A DNA stretch of 64,000 nt from Enterococcus gilvus ATCC BAA-350 (GTDB lineage Bacteria > Bacillota > Bacilli > Lactobacillales > Enterococcaceae), in assembly GCF_000407545.1 (NCBI RefSeq), contig NZ_ASWH01000004.1, positions 1 to 64,000 on the forward strand. The letters run 5' to 3'. Positions 7,416 to 14,680 of the stretch are shown here, in pieces (position 1 is the stretch's first letter; each line of letters opens with the position of its first letter). The notes under the pieces were generated by a model that was given only the letters and a program-made list of their open reading frames with translations, had not been told where the DNA came from and ran no database searches. The translations under genes and the position numbers were made by a program.

Positions 7416-8279
7416 ATGGCAAATATAGTCAATTTTACTGACAAACAATTTGAGAATCGCTTAAATGATAATTTAGAAGAATTGATTCAAGGAAAAAAAG
7501 CGGTTGAATCGCCAACCGCTTTTTTACTTGGTGGGCAACCAGGGTCAGGGAAAACCAGTTTGCGATCAGCAATTTTTGAAGAAACACAAGGGGATGTTAT
7601 TGTCATTGATAATGATACCTTTAAACAACAGCACCCTAATTTTGATGAACTAGTGAAACTTTATGAAAAAGACGTAGTAAAACACGTTACCCCTTATTCT
7701 AATCGCATGACAGAAGCGATCATAAGCCATTTGAGCGATAAAGGGTATAATTTGGTGATCGAAGGTACAGGACGAACAACAGACGTTCCTATTCAAACCG
7801 CAACAATGCTTCAAGCTAAAGGTTATGAAACAAAAATGTATGTCATGGCAGTACCTAAAATCAACTCATATTTAGGAACAATTGAACGATATGAAACCAT
7901 GTATGCAGATGATCCAATGACAGCCAGGGCAACACCAAAACAAGCACATGATATTGTGGTTAAAAATTTACCTAACAATTTAGAAACACTTCATAAAACG
8001 GGCTTATTTAGCGATATAAGGCTTTATAATAGAGAAGGAGTAAAACTCTATTCAAGTTTGGAAACACCTTCTATTAGTCCAAAAGAAACCTTAGAAAAAG
8101 AATTGAATCGTAAAGTAGCAAGTAAAGAAATTCAACCGACTTTAGAACGAATAGAGCAAAAAATGGTTCAAAATCAACACCAAGAAACCCCTGAATTTAA
8201 AGCAATTCAACAAAAATTGGAAAGCTTGCAGCCACCTACACCACCAATACCCAAAACACCTAAACTTCCAGGACTTTAA
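7416..8279 (+). CDS. Zeta toxin, UDP-N-acetylglucosamine kinase (287 aa)
   Basis: Zeta phosphorylates UDP-GlcNAc and poisons cell-wall synthesis in cells that lose the plasmid. Walker [12 protein letters not shown] at residues ~39-49; the substrate region [14 protein letters not shown] (~64-77) and the basic segment RTTDVP are present. Full length (287 aa) with the Pro-rich tail [15 protein letters not shown]. It ends the operon, followed by the terminator at 8295-8332. Confidence 0.95.
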   Translation: MANIVNFTDKQFENRLNDNLEELIQGKKAVESPTAFLLGGQPGSGKTSLRSAIFEETQGDVIVIDNDTFKQQHPNFDELVKLYEKDVVKHVTPYSNRMTEAIISHLSDKGYNLVIEGTGRTTDVPIQTATMLQAKGYETKMYVMAVPKINSYLGTIERYETMYADDPMTARATPKQAHDIVVKNLPNNLETLHKTGLFSDIRLYNREGVKLYSSLETPSISPKETLEKELNRKVASKEIQPTLERIEQKMVQNQHQETPEFKAIQQKLESLQPPTPPIPKTPKLPGL

Positions 8280-8294
8280 ACCTTAAAAAAGGAA

Positions 8295-8332
8295 AAGAGT
8301 AGTTACCAAAAAACGGTAACTACTCTTTTTTT
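8295..8332 (+). terminator. rho-independent terminator after zeta
   Basis: Arms AAGAGTAGTTACC (8295-8307) and GGTAACTACTCTT (8315-8327) followed by T-run. Confidence 0.85.
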
Positions 8333-8344
8333 ATAAAAACCTTT

Positions 8345-8636
8345 CCTCATGTTTTAAAAGCTGATCGAGAAATAAAGCACACAACGGTATTCTTTCTTTT
8401 TTCAGTTGCTAGATTTTGCAGTCTGTAACGTGTCATTTACTGTTTGTTACCTTAACATATCCAGTCGAAAACACAAGGGTATATAAACGAGCAAGCTCGC
8501 CCTTGTGTTTTCTTTGTGTCTATGTTGCGTTCTCGTCACAGCAAACGACACGAACACACTGGCGAAAATGAACCAACAAAACGAAAAAAGAAAGGAGCGT
8601 ACACTGTAATTTATTTCTAGCTTTTAAAACATGAGG
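8345..8636 (+). repeat. leading-region structured element, copy A
   Basis: 292-bp element with perfectly complementary 18-nt ends: CCTCATGTTTTAAAAGCT (8345-8362) and its complement (8619-8636). The interior is highly similar to copy B at 9202-9490 and holds a hairpin GAAAACACAAGGG/CCCTTGTGTTTTC enclosing CGAGC-AA-GCTCG. The terminal arms differ between copies at five positions, all compensated, which indicates selection for pairing. It precedes the 105-aa gene. Candidate single-stranded-DNA promoter or structured RNA leader (inference). Confidence 0.8.
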
Positions 8637-8719
8637 AAAACAGCTTCACTTCCTCAAACGCCTAACAAAAATGGTTGTCAAAAAACTAAAAATCAAAAAA
8701 AAGAAAAGAGGAAAAGAAA

Positions 8720-9037
8720 ATGGAAAAAACAAAAAAATTACAATTAGAAGATTTTACAGAAAATGAGTTTTTTGGAACACAAGAACAGCAATATCTAAAA
8801 GCTCAAGTAAGAGAAGAGCTAAAAGAGCAAGGCTTTATCATAGATAGCAGTTTTGAGGGCGATTTTAAAACATGGATAGGTGTATACGCAAGACCAAAAG
8901 ATAAACCGACCTACTTAGACCCTCAAAACGATAAAGAAGCAGAAGAACAAGAGCAATATTCTATTAACGGCTTTAAACAAGATTTTAGCGAATGGTTTGA
9001 GTGGGAAATAAAAAATTTGAAAATTAAAGAAATGTAA
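8720..9037 (+). CDS. small acidic leading-region protein (105 aa), unrecognised
   Basis: ATG with AGAGGAAAAG upstream. Sequence MEKTKKLQLEDFTENEFFG onward is rich in Glu/Asp (by my count about 24 acidic versus 15 basic residues) with a Trp-rich acidic C-terminal stretch (DFSEWFEWEIKN). No recognised domain. It lies about 2.1 kb from oriT on the side entering a recipient first and directly behind structured element A, so it is a candidate early-expressed establishment or anti-defence protein. That is inference from position and charge only. Confidence 0.65.
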   Translation: MEKTKKLQLEDFTENEFFGTQEQQYLKAQVREELKEQGFIIDSSFEGDFKTWIGVYARPKDKPTYLDPQNDKEAEEQEQYSINGFKQDFSEWFEWEIKNLKIKEM

Positions 9038-9043
9038 AAAAAA

Positions 9044-9072
9044 AGCCTAGCAAAAAAAGCTAGGTTTTTCTT
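9044..9072 (+). terminator. terminator after the 105-aa gene
   Basis: Stem of AAGCCTAGC with GCTAGGTTTTT separated by an A-rich loop, followed by T-rich sequence. Confidence 0.75.
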
Positions 9073-9110
9073 TTAGGTAAAACACCAAAAAGAAAAACCT
9101 AAGAAGGATA

Positions 9111-9166
9111 AAATAAGTTGTTCCACTTGCGGTGCAGTTGCTCCTCGTTCCAAACCCAACTTATTT
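9111..9166. other. inverted repeat between leading-region genes
   Basis: Arms AAATAAGTTG (9111-9120) and CAACTTATTT (9157-9166) enclose 36 nt. It lies in the otherwise gene-free stretch 9038-9570, upstream of structured element B and not shared with element A. Function unknown. Confidence 0.4.
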
Positions 9167-9201
9167 CTTTGCAAAGATATTTGTATTTGACTAACACCTT
9201 T

Positions 9202-9490
9202 CCTCGAATGGTAAAAGCTAACCGTTCGTTACTCTACCTCAGATACTTTCTTTTTTCAGTTGGTACATTTTGCAGTCTGTAACGTGTCACTTACTGTTTG
9301 TTACCTTAACATATCCAGTCGAAAACACAAGAATATATAAACGAGCAAGCTCGCCCTTGTGTTTTCTTTGTGTCTATGTTGCGTACTCGTCACAGCAAAC
9401 GACACGAACACACTGGCGAAAATGAACCACCTAAACGAAAAAAGAAAGGAACAAGATATGTAGAACATTCACAGCTTTTACCATTCGAGG
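9202..9490 (+). repeat. leading-region structured element, copy B
   Basis: 289-bp counterpart of the element at 8345-8636. Terminal arms CCTCGAATGGTAAAAGCT (9202-9219) and complement (9473-9490) again pair perfectly over 18 bp, although five arm positions differ from copy A. The interior is nearly identical from about 9247 to 9450. Right after the right arm both copies have GAGGAA...TTCCTC, which could pair as an alternative to the terminal stem. It precedes the J-domain gene. Confidence 0.8.
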
Positions 9491-9570
9491 AAAACAGCTT
9501 CACTTCCTCAAACGCCTAACAAAAATGGTTGTCAAAAAGCCAAAAATCAAAAAGAAAAGGAATGATAAAA

Positions 9571-10068
9571 ATGAAATACATTAAAAACGTTGAAACATTG
9601 GAAGAATTGAAAAAAGCCTACAAAAAGTTAGCTTTGAAGTTACACCCCGATTGTGGCGGGAATGAAGAAGAAATGAAAATTTTGAACAATGAATATGACG
9701 AACTGTTTAGCAAACTTAAAAACACTCACAAGAACAAAGACGGCGAAACCTATACAAAAGAAACGACTGAAACGCCCGAACAATTTAAGGACATTATAAA
9801 TCAACTTTTCAATCTGAAAATGGACGGTGTATCAATTGAAATCGTGGGAACTTTTATATGGTTAACAGGAAACACAAAACCTTATAAGGACGACATAAAA
9901 GCCCTAGAATTTCGTTATTCACCAAAAAAATACGCATGGTATAAAGCACCAAGCGATTATAAAAAACGTAGTCGAAAAAATTATGATATGGACACAATAA
10001 GGGTAATGTATGGAAGTCAAAAGGTGAAGGAAGATAAAGAAGAAAAAAAATACTTACAAGCCAATTAA
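9571..10068 (+). CDS. plasmid J-domain (DnaJ-like) protein (165 aa)
   Basis: Start placed at the ATG at 9571 (MKYIKNVETLEELKKAY), which has AAAAGGA at a workable distance; earlier in-frame starts at 9529/9562 fit less well. Residues ~10-50 form a J-domain with the diagnostic HPDCGG. The C-terminal half has the GTFIWLTGNTKPYKDDIKAL pattern and a KKYAWYKAP segment seen in small plasmid/phage proteins. J-domains recruit Hsp70 (DnaK). Role on the plasmid unknown; its location behind element B in the leading region suggests early expression in recipients. Confidence 0.75.
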   Translation: MKYIKNVETLEELKKAYKKLALKLHPDCGGNEEEMKILNNEYDELFSKLKNTHKNKDGETYTKETTETPEQFKDIINQLFNLKMDGVSIEIVGTFIWLTGNTKPYKDDIKALEFRYSPKKYAWYKAPSDYKKRSRKNYDMDTIRVMYGSQKVKEDKEEKKYLQAN

Positions 10069-10101
10069 GGCTTGTAAGTTTATCATAAAGGAAGTTTTAA
10101 A

Positions 10102-10407
10102 GTGGATATTAAAATAAAAAAAATAAATTTTGAAGGTAATATTTTAAAAGTTATAAAAGTGACAGTAACAGAAATGAGAGGAATAAATAATCATCAAAAA
10201 TATGATTTTGATTTATATCAAATAGAAGCACGTTCGCCAATGTCAACAAGAGAAATAACTTTAACAGTTGATTTTATAGAAAAAAAAGTATCAGGTGATA
10301 TTATCGCTTTTGGTGATTGATACGATTTGGATATAGAATCAGTAAATGAAATATTAAAGAAATTAAAAAAGGAAGAACAAACATTAAGAACAATCAATTT
10401 TATTTAA
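10102..10407 (+). pseudogene. small gene with in-frame TGA (72 aa + 29 codons)
   Basis: GTG start at 10102 after AAAGGAAG. Reads 72 codons (MDIKIKKINFEGNILKV onward) to a TGA at 10318-10320, then stays open in the same frame for another 28 codons (YDLDIESVNEILKKLKK to a TAA at 10405-10407) right up to a terminator. The continuation is well-formed helical protein sequence, so the TGA is probably a nonsense mutation in a ~101-codon gene. Family not recognised. Confidence 0.5.
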
Positions 10408-10408
10408 A

Positions 10409-10456
10409 AAAGTATAAAAAAAAGGAAAATTATTTCTCCTTTTTTTTATACTTTTT
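10409..10456. terminator. bidirectional terminator between convergent genes
   Basis: Palindrome with AAAAGTATAAAAAAAAGGA-type left arm and its complement on the right; U-runs on both strands. It separates the plus-strand leading-region genes from the minus-strand DUF3847-like gene. Confidence 0.8.
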
Positions 10457-10687
10457 AGGTTTATTTGCTTTAATATATTCAGAAAAAATTTTTAAAAATT
10501 CTTCCGTTTCTTCTACAGTTAAATAGTCAATTTCAAAATACTTTTCTAACAAAGCACCTTTTTCAATTAGACGCTTTGTTCTTCTTTTTCTGTTAATATT
10601 TTGCTCGCTATTCGCTCGCAAAATATTTTTTTGAATTTTTAGTTTTTCTATTCTTTTGTTGATGTCATTTAAATCATTATTTGTCAT
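10430..10687 (-). CDS. DUF3847-like mobilisation accessory protein (85 aa)
   Basis: Small basic coiled-coil protein with RKRRTKRLIEKGALLEKYF near residues 33-51, the pattern of DUF3847 proteins typically encoded beside MOBQ relaxases. Second gene of a minus-strand pair diverging from oriT/traA; starts 2 nt after the 99-aa gene. It would be among the first genes to enter the recipient. Probable oriT-accessory role; not proven by a catalytic motif. Confidence 0.6.
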   Translation of the reverse strand: MTNNDLNDINKRIEKLKIQKNILRANSEQNINRKRRTKRLIEKGALLEKYFEIDYLTVEETEEFLKIFSEYIKANKPKKYKKKEK

Positions 10688-10689
10688 AA

Positions 10690-10989
10690 CTATTTAAGTA
10701 ATTCAGAAAAATTTTGACTATTCGCATTTAATAAAGTTTCTAATTCATCATAGAATAATTCTTTGTTTTCTTCAATCGATTCAATAGAAATATCATTTTT
10801 TGAAAGAGTAGAAAGGATAAAATCACCAATATCTGCTTTTGATTTAAGAATTAATTCTTCTTTTTTCTTTTGTAATTCTTTAATTTGAAGTTCAATATCA
10901 GAAACAGTTTTTTTCTTTCTCTTTTTTGGTTTTATTTTTGGAATAATTTGCTCATTTTCTGTCTTGATGGTTTGATCTTGATTTTCCAT
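10690..10989 (-). CDS. small coiled-coil mobilisation-region protein (99 aa)
   Basis: ATG at 10989 with GGAGGGA at 10996-11002 (minus strand). Very Lys/Glu-rich, with KPKKRKKKTVSDIELQIKEL (~20-39), a likely coiled coil of the kind in MobC-like accessory proteins. Divergently transcribed from traA, with oriT in between. Function inferred only from context; it could be an oriT-binding accessory factor or a leading-region establishment protein. Confidence 0.6.
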   Translation of the reverse strand: MENQDQTIKTENEQIIPKIKPKKRKKKTVSDIELQIKELQKKKEELILKSKADIGDFILSTLSKNDISIESIEENKELFYDELETLLNANSQNFSELLK

Positions 10990-11137
10990 AAAATATCCCT
11001 CCTGATAATTTGTATATGTCTATCGTATTATATTATATTTCTAAAATCAATAAATATAAACGGAAATGTCAGATTAAACATAGTTACTTTTTCATTGATA
11101 AATGGTAAAATTAATTTATTAAGGATTCCCTTAGATG

Positions 11138-11191
11138 ATTTACTAAGGGCGCACTTATACCCACTAACTCACATTTGTGGGTAATGTGCTA
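11138..11191. other. oriT: oriT with MOBQ-type nic region
   Basis: AAGGGCGCACTTA at 11145-11157 is the complement of the TAAGTGCGCCCTT nic consensus used by pIP501/pRE25- and RSF1010-type (MOBQ) relaxases. An adjacent imperfect inverted repeat pairs ...ACCCAC with GTGGGTAA... (11154-11184). With the nic strand on the minus strand, transfer would begin towards lower coordinates (accessory genes, J-domain, zeta) and deliver the tra operon last. Confidence 0.85.
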
Positions 11192-11280
11192 TAAAACTTA
11201 ACTTTTGTTTAGTTTTATCGTCAAGCGTGTTTGTTAAAATTCGCTACGCTCATGTTTGAAAAGAAAGAGAGGTTATACAA

Positions 11281-13266
11281 TTGGCAATCTTCCATTTATC
11301 TATGACAATAGCAAAAAGAGAAGGCGGAAAAAGAAGTTTAATCGCAATGGCTTCTTATCGAAGTGGTGAAAAATTGTATAGTGAACTATATGAAAAAACT
11401 AATCTATACAACCATAGAACTGTTAAACCAGAAGCTTTTATTTTAAAACCTGATTATGTACCTAATGAGTTTTTAGATAGACAGACATTATGGAATAAAA
11501 TGGAATTAGCAGAAAAAAGTCCAAACGCTCAACTTTGTCGAGAATTAAATGTAGCATTGCCAATTGAATTAAATAACTCAGACCAAAGAATGTTGATTGA
11601 AGATTTTGTAAAAGATAACTTTGTCAGTGAAGGAATGATTGCAGACGTAGCTATTCATAGAGATGATGAAAACAATCCTCATGCTCATATTATGTTAACA
11701 ATGAGAGAAGTAGATAGTGAAGGTAATATTCTAAATAAAAGAAAAAGAATACCTAAACTAGATGAAAATGGCAATCAGATTTTTAACGAAAAAGGACAAA
11801 GAGTAACAGTTTCAATAAAAACTAATGATTGGGATAGAAAATCTCTTGTTTCTGAAATTCGTAAAGATTGGGCAGACAAAGTTAATCAATATTTAAAAGA
11901 CAGAAATATCGATCAACAAATTACAGAAAAATCTCATGCGGAACTTGGTAAAAAAGAACTACCAACAATCCATGAAGGTTTTTACTCAAAAAAATTAGAA
12001 GATAAAGGAGTTATAAGTGAGTTAAAAAGGAAAAATTTAGAAATTCAAAGTTACAATGATGTTTTAAGCGAACTTGATAAACTTGAAAATCAAGAAAAAG
12101 TATTAAAACAAGACCAAAACTTTACTTTAAAATTTGAAAAAACATTTTCACCTTTAGAGAAAAAGGAATTGAAAAACCTTTCGCAAGAATTAAAAATATT
12201 TGTCAATGATGAAAATATTGACAAAAGAATTAGTGAATTAAAGAGGTGGGAAAATTCACTTATCTTTAATAATAAAATGGAAATTCAAAAACAACGTTTG
12301 ATGTTAAGTAAAATTAGTAGTGAACGAGATATGCTTACAAAGGCAAATGAAATTTTAGATAAACAAGCAGAAAGATTCTTCAAAAAATCTTATCTAAGTT
12401 TGAATATTGACAAATTTTCAAATCACGAAGTTAGAGCAATGGTTAATGAAACCATATTTAGAAAACAGTTATTGAATAAAGATCAGTTAGCAGAGGTCAT
12501 TTACAATGAAAGAGTAGTAGAAAAAGAAGAAAGTAAAAAGATTTTTAAAGAAAAACCATTTCAAACTAGCCGTTATCTTGATTCAAAAATTAAACAAGTT
12601 GAAGATAGTATAACAAAAGAAAATAACCCTGAAAGAAAAGAAATTTTATCAATTAAGAAAGAAAAACTAATAGGAATAAAACAAGGATTGATAGAATATG
12701 TTAAATCAGAAGTAGAAAGAAAATTTGATAAAAATGTTTCAATAGATTCAGTCATAGAAGGCGAAATGCTACTTGCAAAAGCTGACTATTACAAAACAAC
12801 TGATTTTTCTAAAGTCGAAGGAGTTGCTAGATTCAGCAGTGAGGAAATTAATTCCATGTTGGAACAATCAAAAGGCTTCTTAACTAACATTCAGACGGTG
12901 AAAATTCCTAATGATTGTCAAGGTGTATTTTTTGTTCAAGATAGCATGAAACATATTGATGAACTAAGCCCATTAGCAAAACACAATCTGAAAAAGGTCG
13001 TTAATCGCAATGCTTATTTACCTGATTCTGATAAACTTGAATTAAGTAAGGAAATTGAAAATACTAATAAAGATCAATCCCAAGAATTGGAAAAAAATGA
13101 ACCTGAAAAAAATGAAGTGTCTGTAAAAATGTTCCAATTTGCGAAATCAATTAATCGTTTGTTGAGTGGTAACCAACCACAGAAAAAACGAAACTTAGAC
13201 AAATTGATTAAGCAAACAAAAGCAAAAGAAAACCAATCATTACAAAGGAATATTCCTTTGCGATAA
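11281..13266 (+). CDS. traA: TraA relaxase, MobA/MobL family (661 aa)
   Basis: Nicks oriT and leads the T-strand. TTG start with AGAGAGG 8-14 nt upstream. The N-terminal ~230 residues are the MOBQ relaxase domain: candidate catalytic Tyr26 in SLIAMASYRSG, motif III metal-binding HRDDENNPHAHIM near 126-138, and QLCRELNVALP. The C-terminal two-thirds is helical/coiled coil. Length close to pIP501 TraA (~654 aa). First gene of a 15-gene operon. In pIP501 TraA represses its own promoter, which overlaps oriT; the gene-oriT spacing allows the same here. Confidence 0.95.
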   Translation: MAIFHLSMTIAKREGGKRSLIAMASYRSGEKLYSELYEKTNLYNHRTVKPEAFILKPDYVPNEFLDRQTLWNKMELAEKSPNAQLCRELNVALPIELNNSDQRMLIEDFVKDNFVSEGMIADVAIHRDDENNPHAHIMLTMREVDSEGNILNKRKRIPKLDENGNQIFNEKGQRVTVSIKTNDWDRKSLVSEIRKDWADKVNQYLKDRNIDQQITEKSHAELGKKELPTIHEGFYSKKLEDKGVISELKRKNLEIQSYNDVLSELDKLENQEKVLKQDQNFTLKFEKTFSPLEKKELKNLSQELKIFVNDENIDKRISELKRWENSLIFNNKMEIQKQRLMLSKISSERDMLTKANEILDKQAERFFKKSYLSLNIDKFSNHEVRAMVNETIFRKQLLNKDQLAEVIYNERVVEKEESKKIFKEKPFQTSRYLDSKIKQVEDSITKENNPERKEILSIKKEKLIGIKQGLIEYVKSEVERKFDKNVSIDSVIEGEMLLAKADYYKTTDFSKVEGVARFSSEEINSMLEQSKGFLTNIQTVKIPNDCQGVFFVQDSMKHIDELSPLAKHNLKKVVNRNAYLPDSDKLELSKEIENTNKDQSQELEKNEPEKNEVSVKMFQFAKSINRLLSGNQPQKKRNLDKLIKQTKAKENQSLQRNIPLR

Positions 13267-13289
13267 AATAAAAACAAGAGGTGTATAAA

Positions 13290-13622
13290 ATGAAAAAATT
13301 TATCAAAGATACAAAGTTTAAGCTTGAAAGTGCGGTTTTTGCGGTGGGTACATTATTTATTACTGATCCAGTGTTTGCAGCCACTGATCCACAAGCGAAA
13401 TTAGTTCAAGCGGGTAACACTATAAAAGGTGTTTTAACAGCCTTAATTGTTGTAGTTGGTGGGATTGCTTGTGCGAAGATTGTTATTAAATACTTGCCGT
13501 CTATTGATGACCCACAAGAAAAAAATACCATGTATAAAGCCTTGGGAACAGCCTTGCTTGTTACGGCATTAGGTGGGGCGTTGGTTTGGTTAGTACCTTG
13601 GGCGTATGGCTTACTTGCTTAA
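13290..13622 (+). CDS. traB: TraB, small membrane protein of the T4SS (110 aa)
   Basis: Start at ATG 13290 with AAGAGGTG upstream (a GTG at 13281 lies in the ribosome site). N-terminal signal-like segment ending PVFAATDPQ, then two hydrophobic helices (TALIVVVGGIACAKIVI; ALLVTALGGALVWLV). Size, leader and two-helix layout resemble VirB2/TrbC pilins, a plausible but unproven role. Second gene of the pIP501-type tra operon, between relaxase and PrgI-family gene. Confidence 0.85.
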   Translation: MKKFIKDTKFKLESAVFAVGTLFITDPVFAATDPQAKLVQAGNTIKGVLTALIVVVGGIACAKIVIKYLPSIDDPQEKNTMYKALGTALLVTALGGALVWLVPWAYGLLA

Positions 13623-13640
13623 TAGAGAAGGGAGTTAGTT

Positions 13641-14024
13641 ATGAATAGCGATCAAGTGAAACAAGCCCTATTAGATTTGTTAAATGCAGACACTGAAAAA
13701 GGGCGGACTTGGTTTTTTCCGTCCAATGTATCTGATCGATACACAGTCATTTTAGGGCTAGATTTAAAACAATCAGCAAAAGCGATCGGTACGGCATTAA
13801 TAAGCGTGCTATTGGCAATTCTTATTTTCCGTAGCACAGCCGTTTTTCCTTTAATTATCTATGTCATTGTTGGTTTGGTGTCATTTGGTGGTGTATGGGC
13901 GTTTTATACGATTAAACCAATTACAGACCGACCTAACATTTCTATATCTGATTTTATGAAGCAAAGAAAAGACTTTTCTAAAAGACCAAAAGTCTATTAC
14001 AAAAAGCCAAAAGAACGAGTGTAA
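13641..14024 (+). CDS. traC: TraC, PrgI/VirB3-like membrane protein (127 aa)
   Basis: Two adjacent transmembrane helices (~residues 45-90, AIGTALISVLLAILIF and PLIIYVIVGLVSFGGVW) and a basic C-terminus (KRPKVYYKKPKERV). This is the PrgI-family pattern of the VirB3-like partner encoded just upstream of VirB4 in Gram-positive T4SSs. ATG with GGGAG upstream. Confidence 0.8.
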   Translation: MNSDQVKQALLDLLNADTEKGRTWFFPSNVSDRYTVILGLDLKQSAKAIGTALISVLLAILIFRSTAVFPLIIYVIVGLVSFGGVWAFYTIKPITDRPNISISDFMKQRKDFSKRPKVYYKKPKERV

Positions 14025-14040
14025 AAGAGAGGTGATTTCA

Positions 14041-14670
14041 TTGTTTGATTTTCTAAAAAAAAGTTCCAAAAGTAACGATAATAAAAAAAGCGATACGATA
14101 AAAGAAATGATTTATTGGGAAGATAGTTCCCGATTTCAAGGCGTTTTTAAAGACTTTTTTGTCGTTTATCAGCCAGAAAAAAAGCAATTTAGCCTTGTGA
14201 GTATGCTAAAAGTTGACGGCTTAAACGTTGATACCTTGCCAGTATCAGAGCAAGAAGGGTTAAACGAAGATTTTGGTGTCTTTCTATCTCAAAACGTTCT
14301 ATATGAACCGCAGATCACTTCTAAGAATGTACCAGTAGAAATTGACGATTTTGTAGAAGCCTGGGGGAATACAGTAGAAAATTATCGCAAAATGCCAGGG
14401 CATAACGAAGCTTTATTACAACTAAAAGCTAGCTATTATTACCATTACAGAAATTTAGCAAGTAACATGGAAACTCCAAAGAAACAACATTTTGTAATTA
14501 ATTCTGAACCAATTTCAAAGGAAACATACGACAGTTTGGAATTGTCTTATCAAGTGTTACGTGATAAGACAAGAACAATCAGAACAGCTTTAATTGCATT
14601 TTTAAGTAAATATGATTGTCAGGTTGAAATTTGTACGATTGGCGAGATGAAAAAGGTTTTGAATAGTTAG
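14041..14670 (+). CDS. traD: TraD, T4SS cytoplasmic component (209 aa)
   Basis: TTG start at 14041 preferred because AGAGAGGTGA precedes it; a GTG at 14032 lies within that ribosome site. No transmembrane helix or known catalytic motif; helical C-terminus (VLRDKTRTIRTALIAFLSKY). Its place between PrgI-like traC and virB4-like traE matches pIP501 traD. In other Gram-positive systems this region can be fused to the VirB4 N-terminus, so it may act as a VirB4 partner (inference). Confidence 0.8.
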   Translation: MFDFLKKSSKSNDNKKSDTIKEMIYWEDSSRFQGVFKDFFVVYQPEKKQFSLVSMLKVDGLNVDTLPVSEQEGLNEDFGVFLSQNVLYEPQITSKNVPVEIDDFVEAWGNTVENYRKMPGHNEALLQLKASYYYHYRNLASNMETPKKQHFVINSEPISKETYDSLELSYQVLRDKTRTIRTALIAFLSKYDCQVEICTIGEMKKVLNS

Positions 14671-14680
14671 GAGCGTTAAA

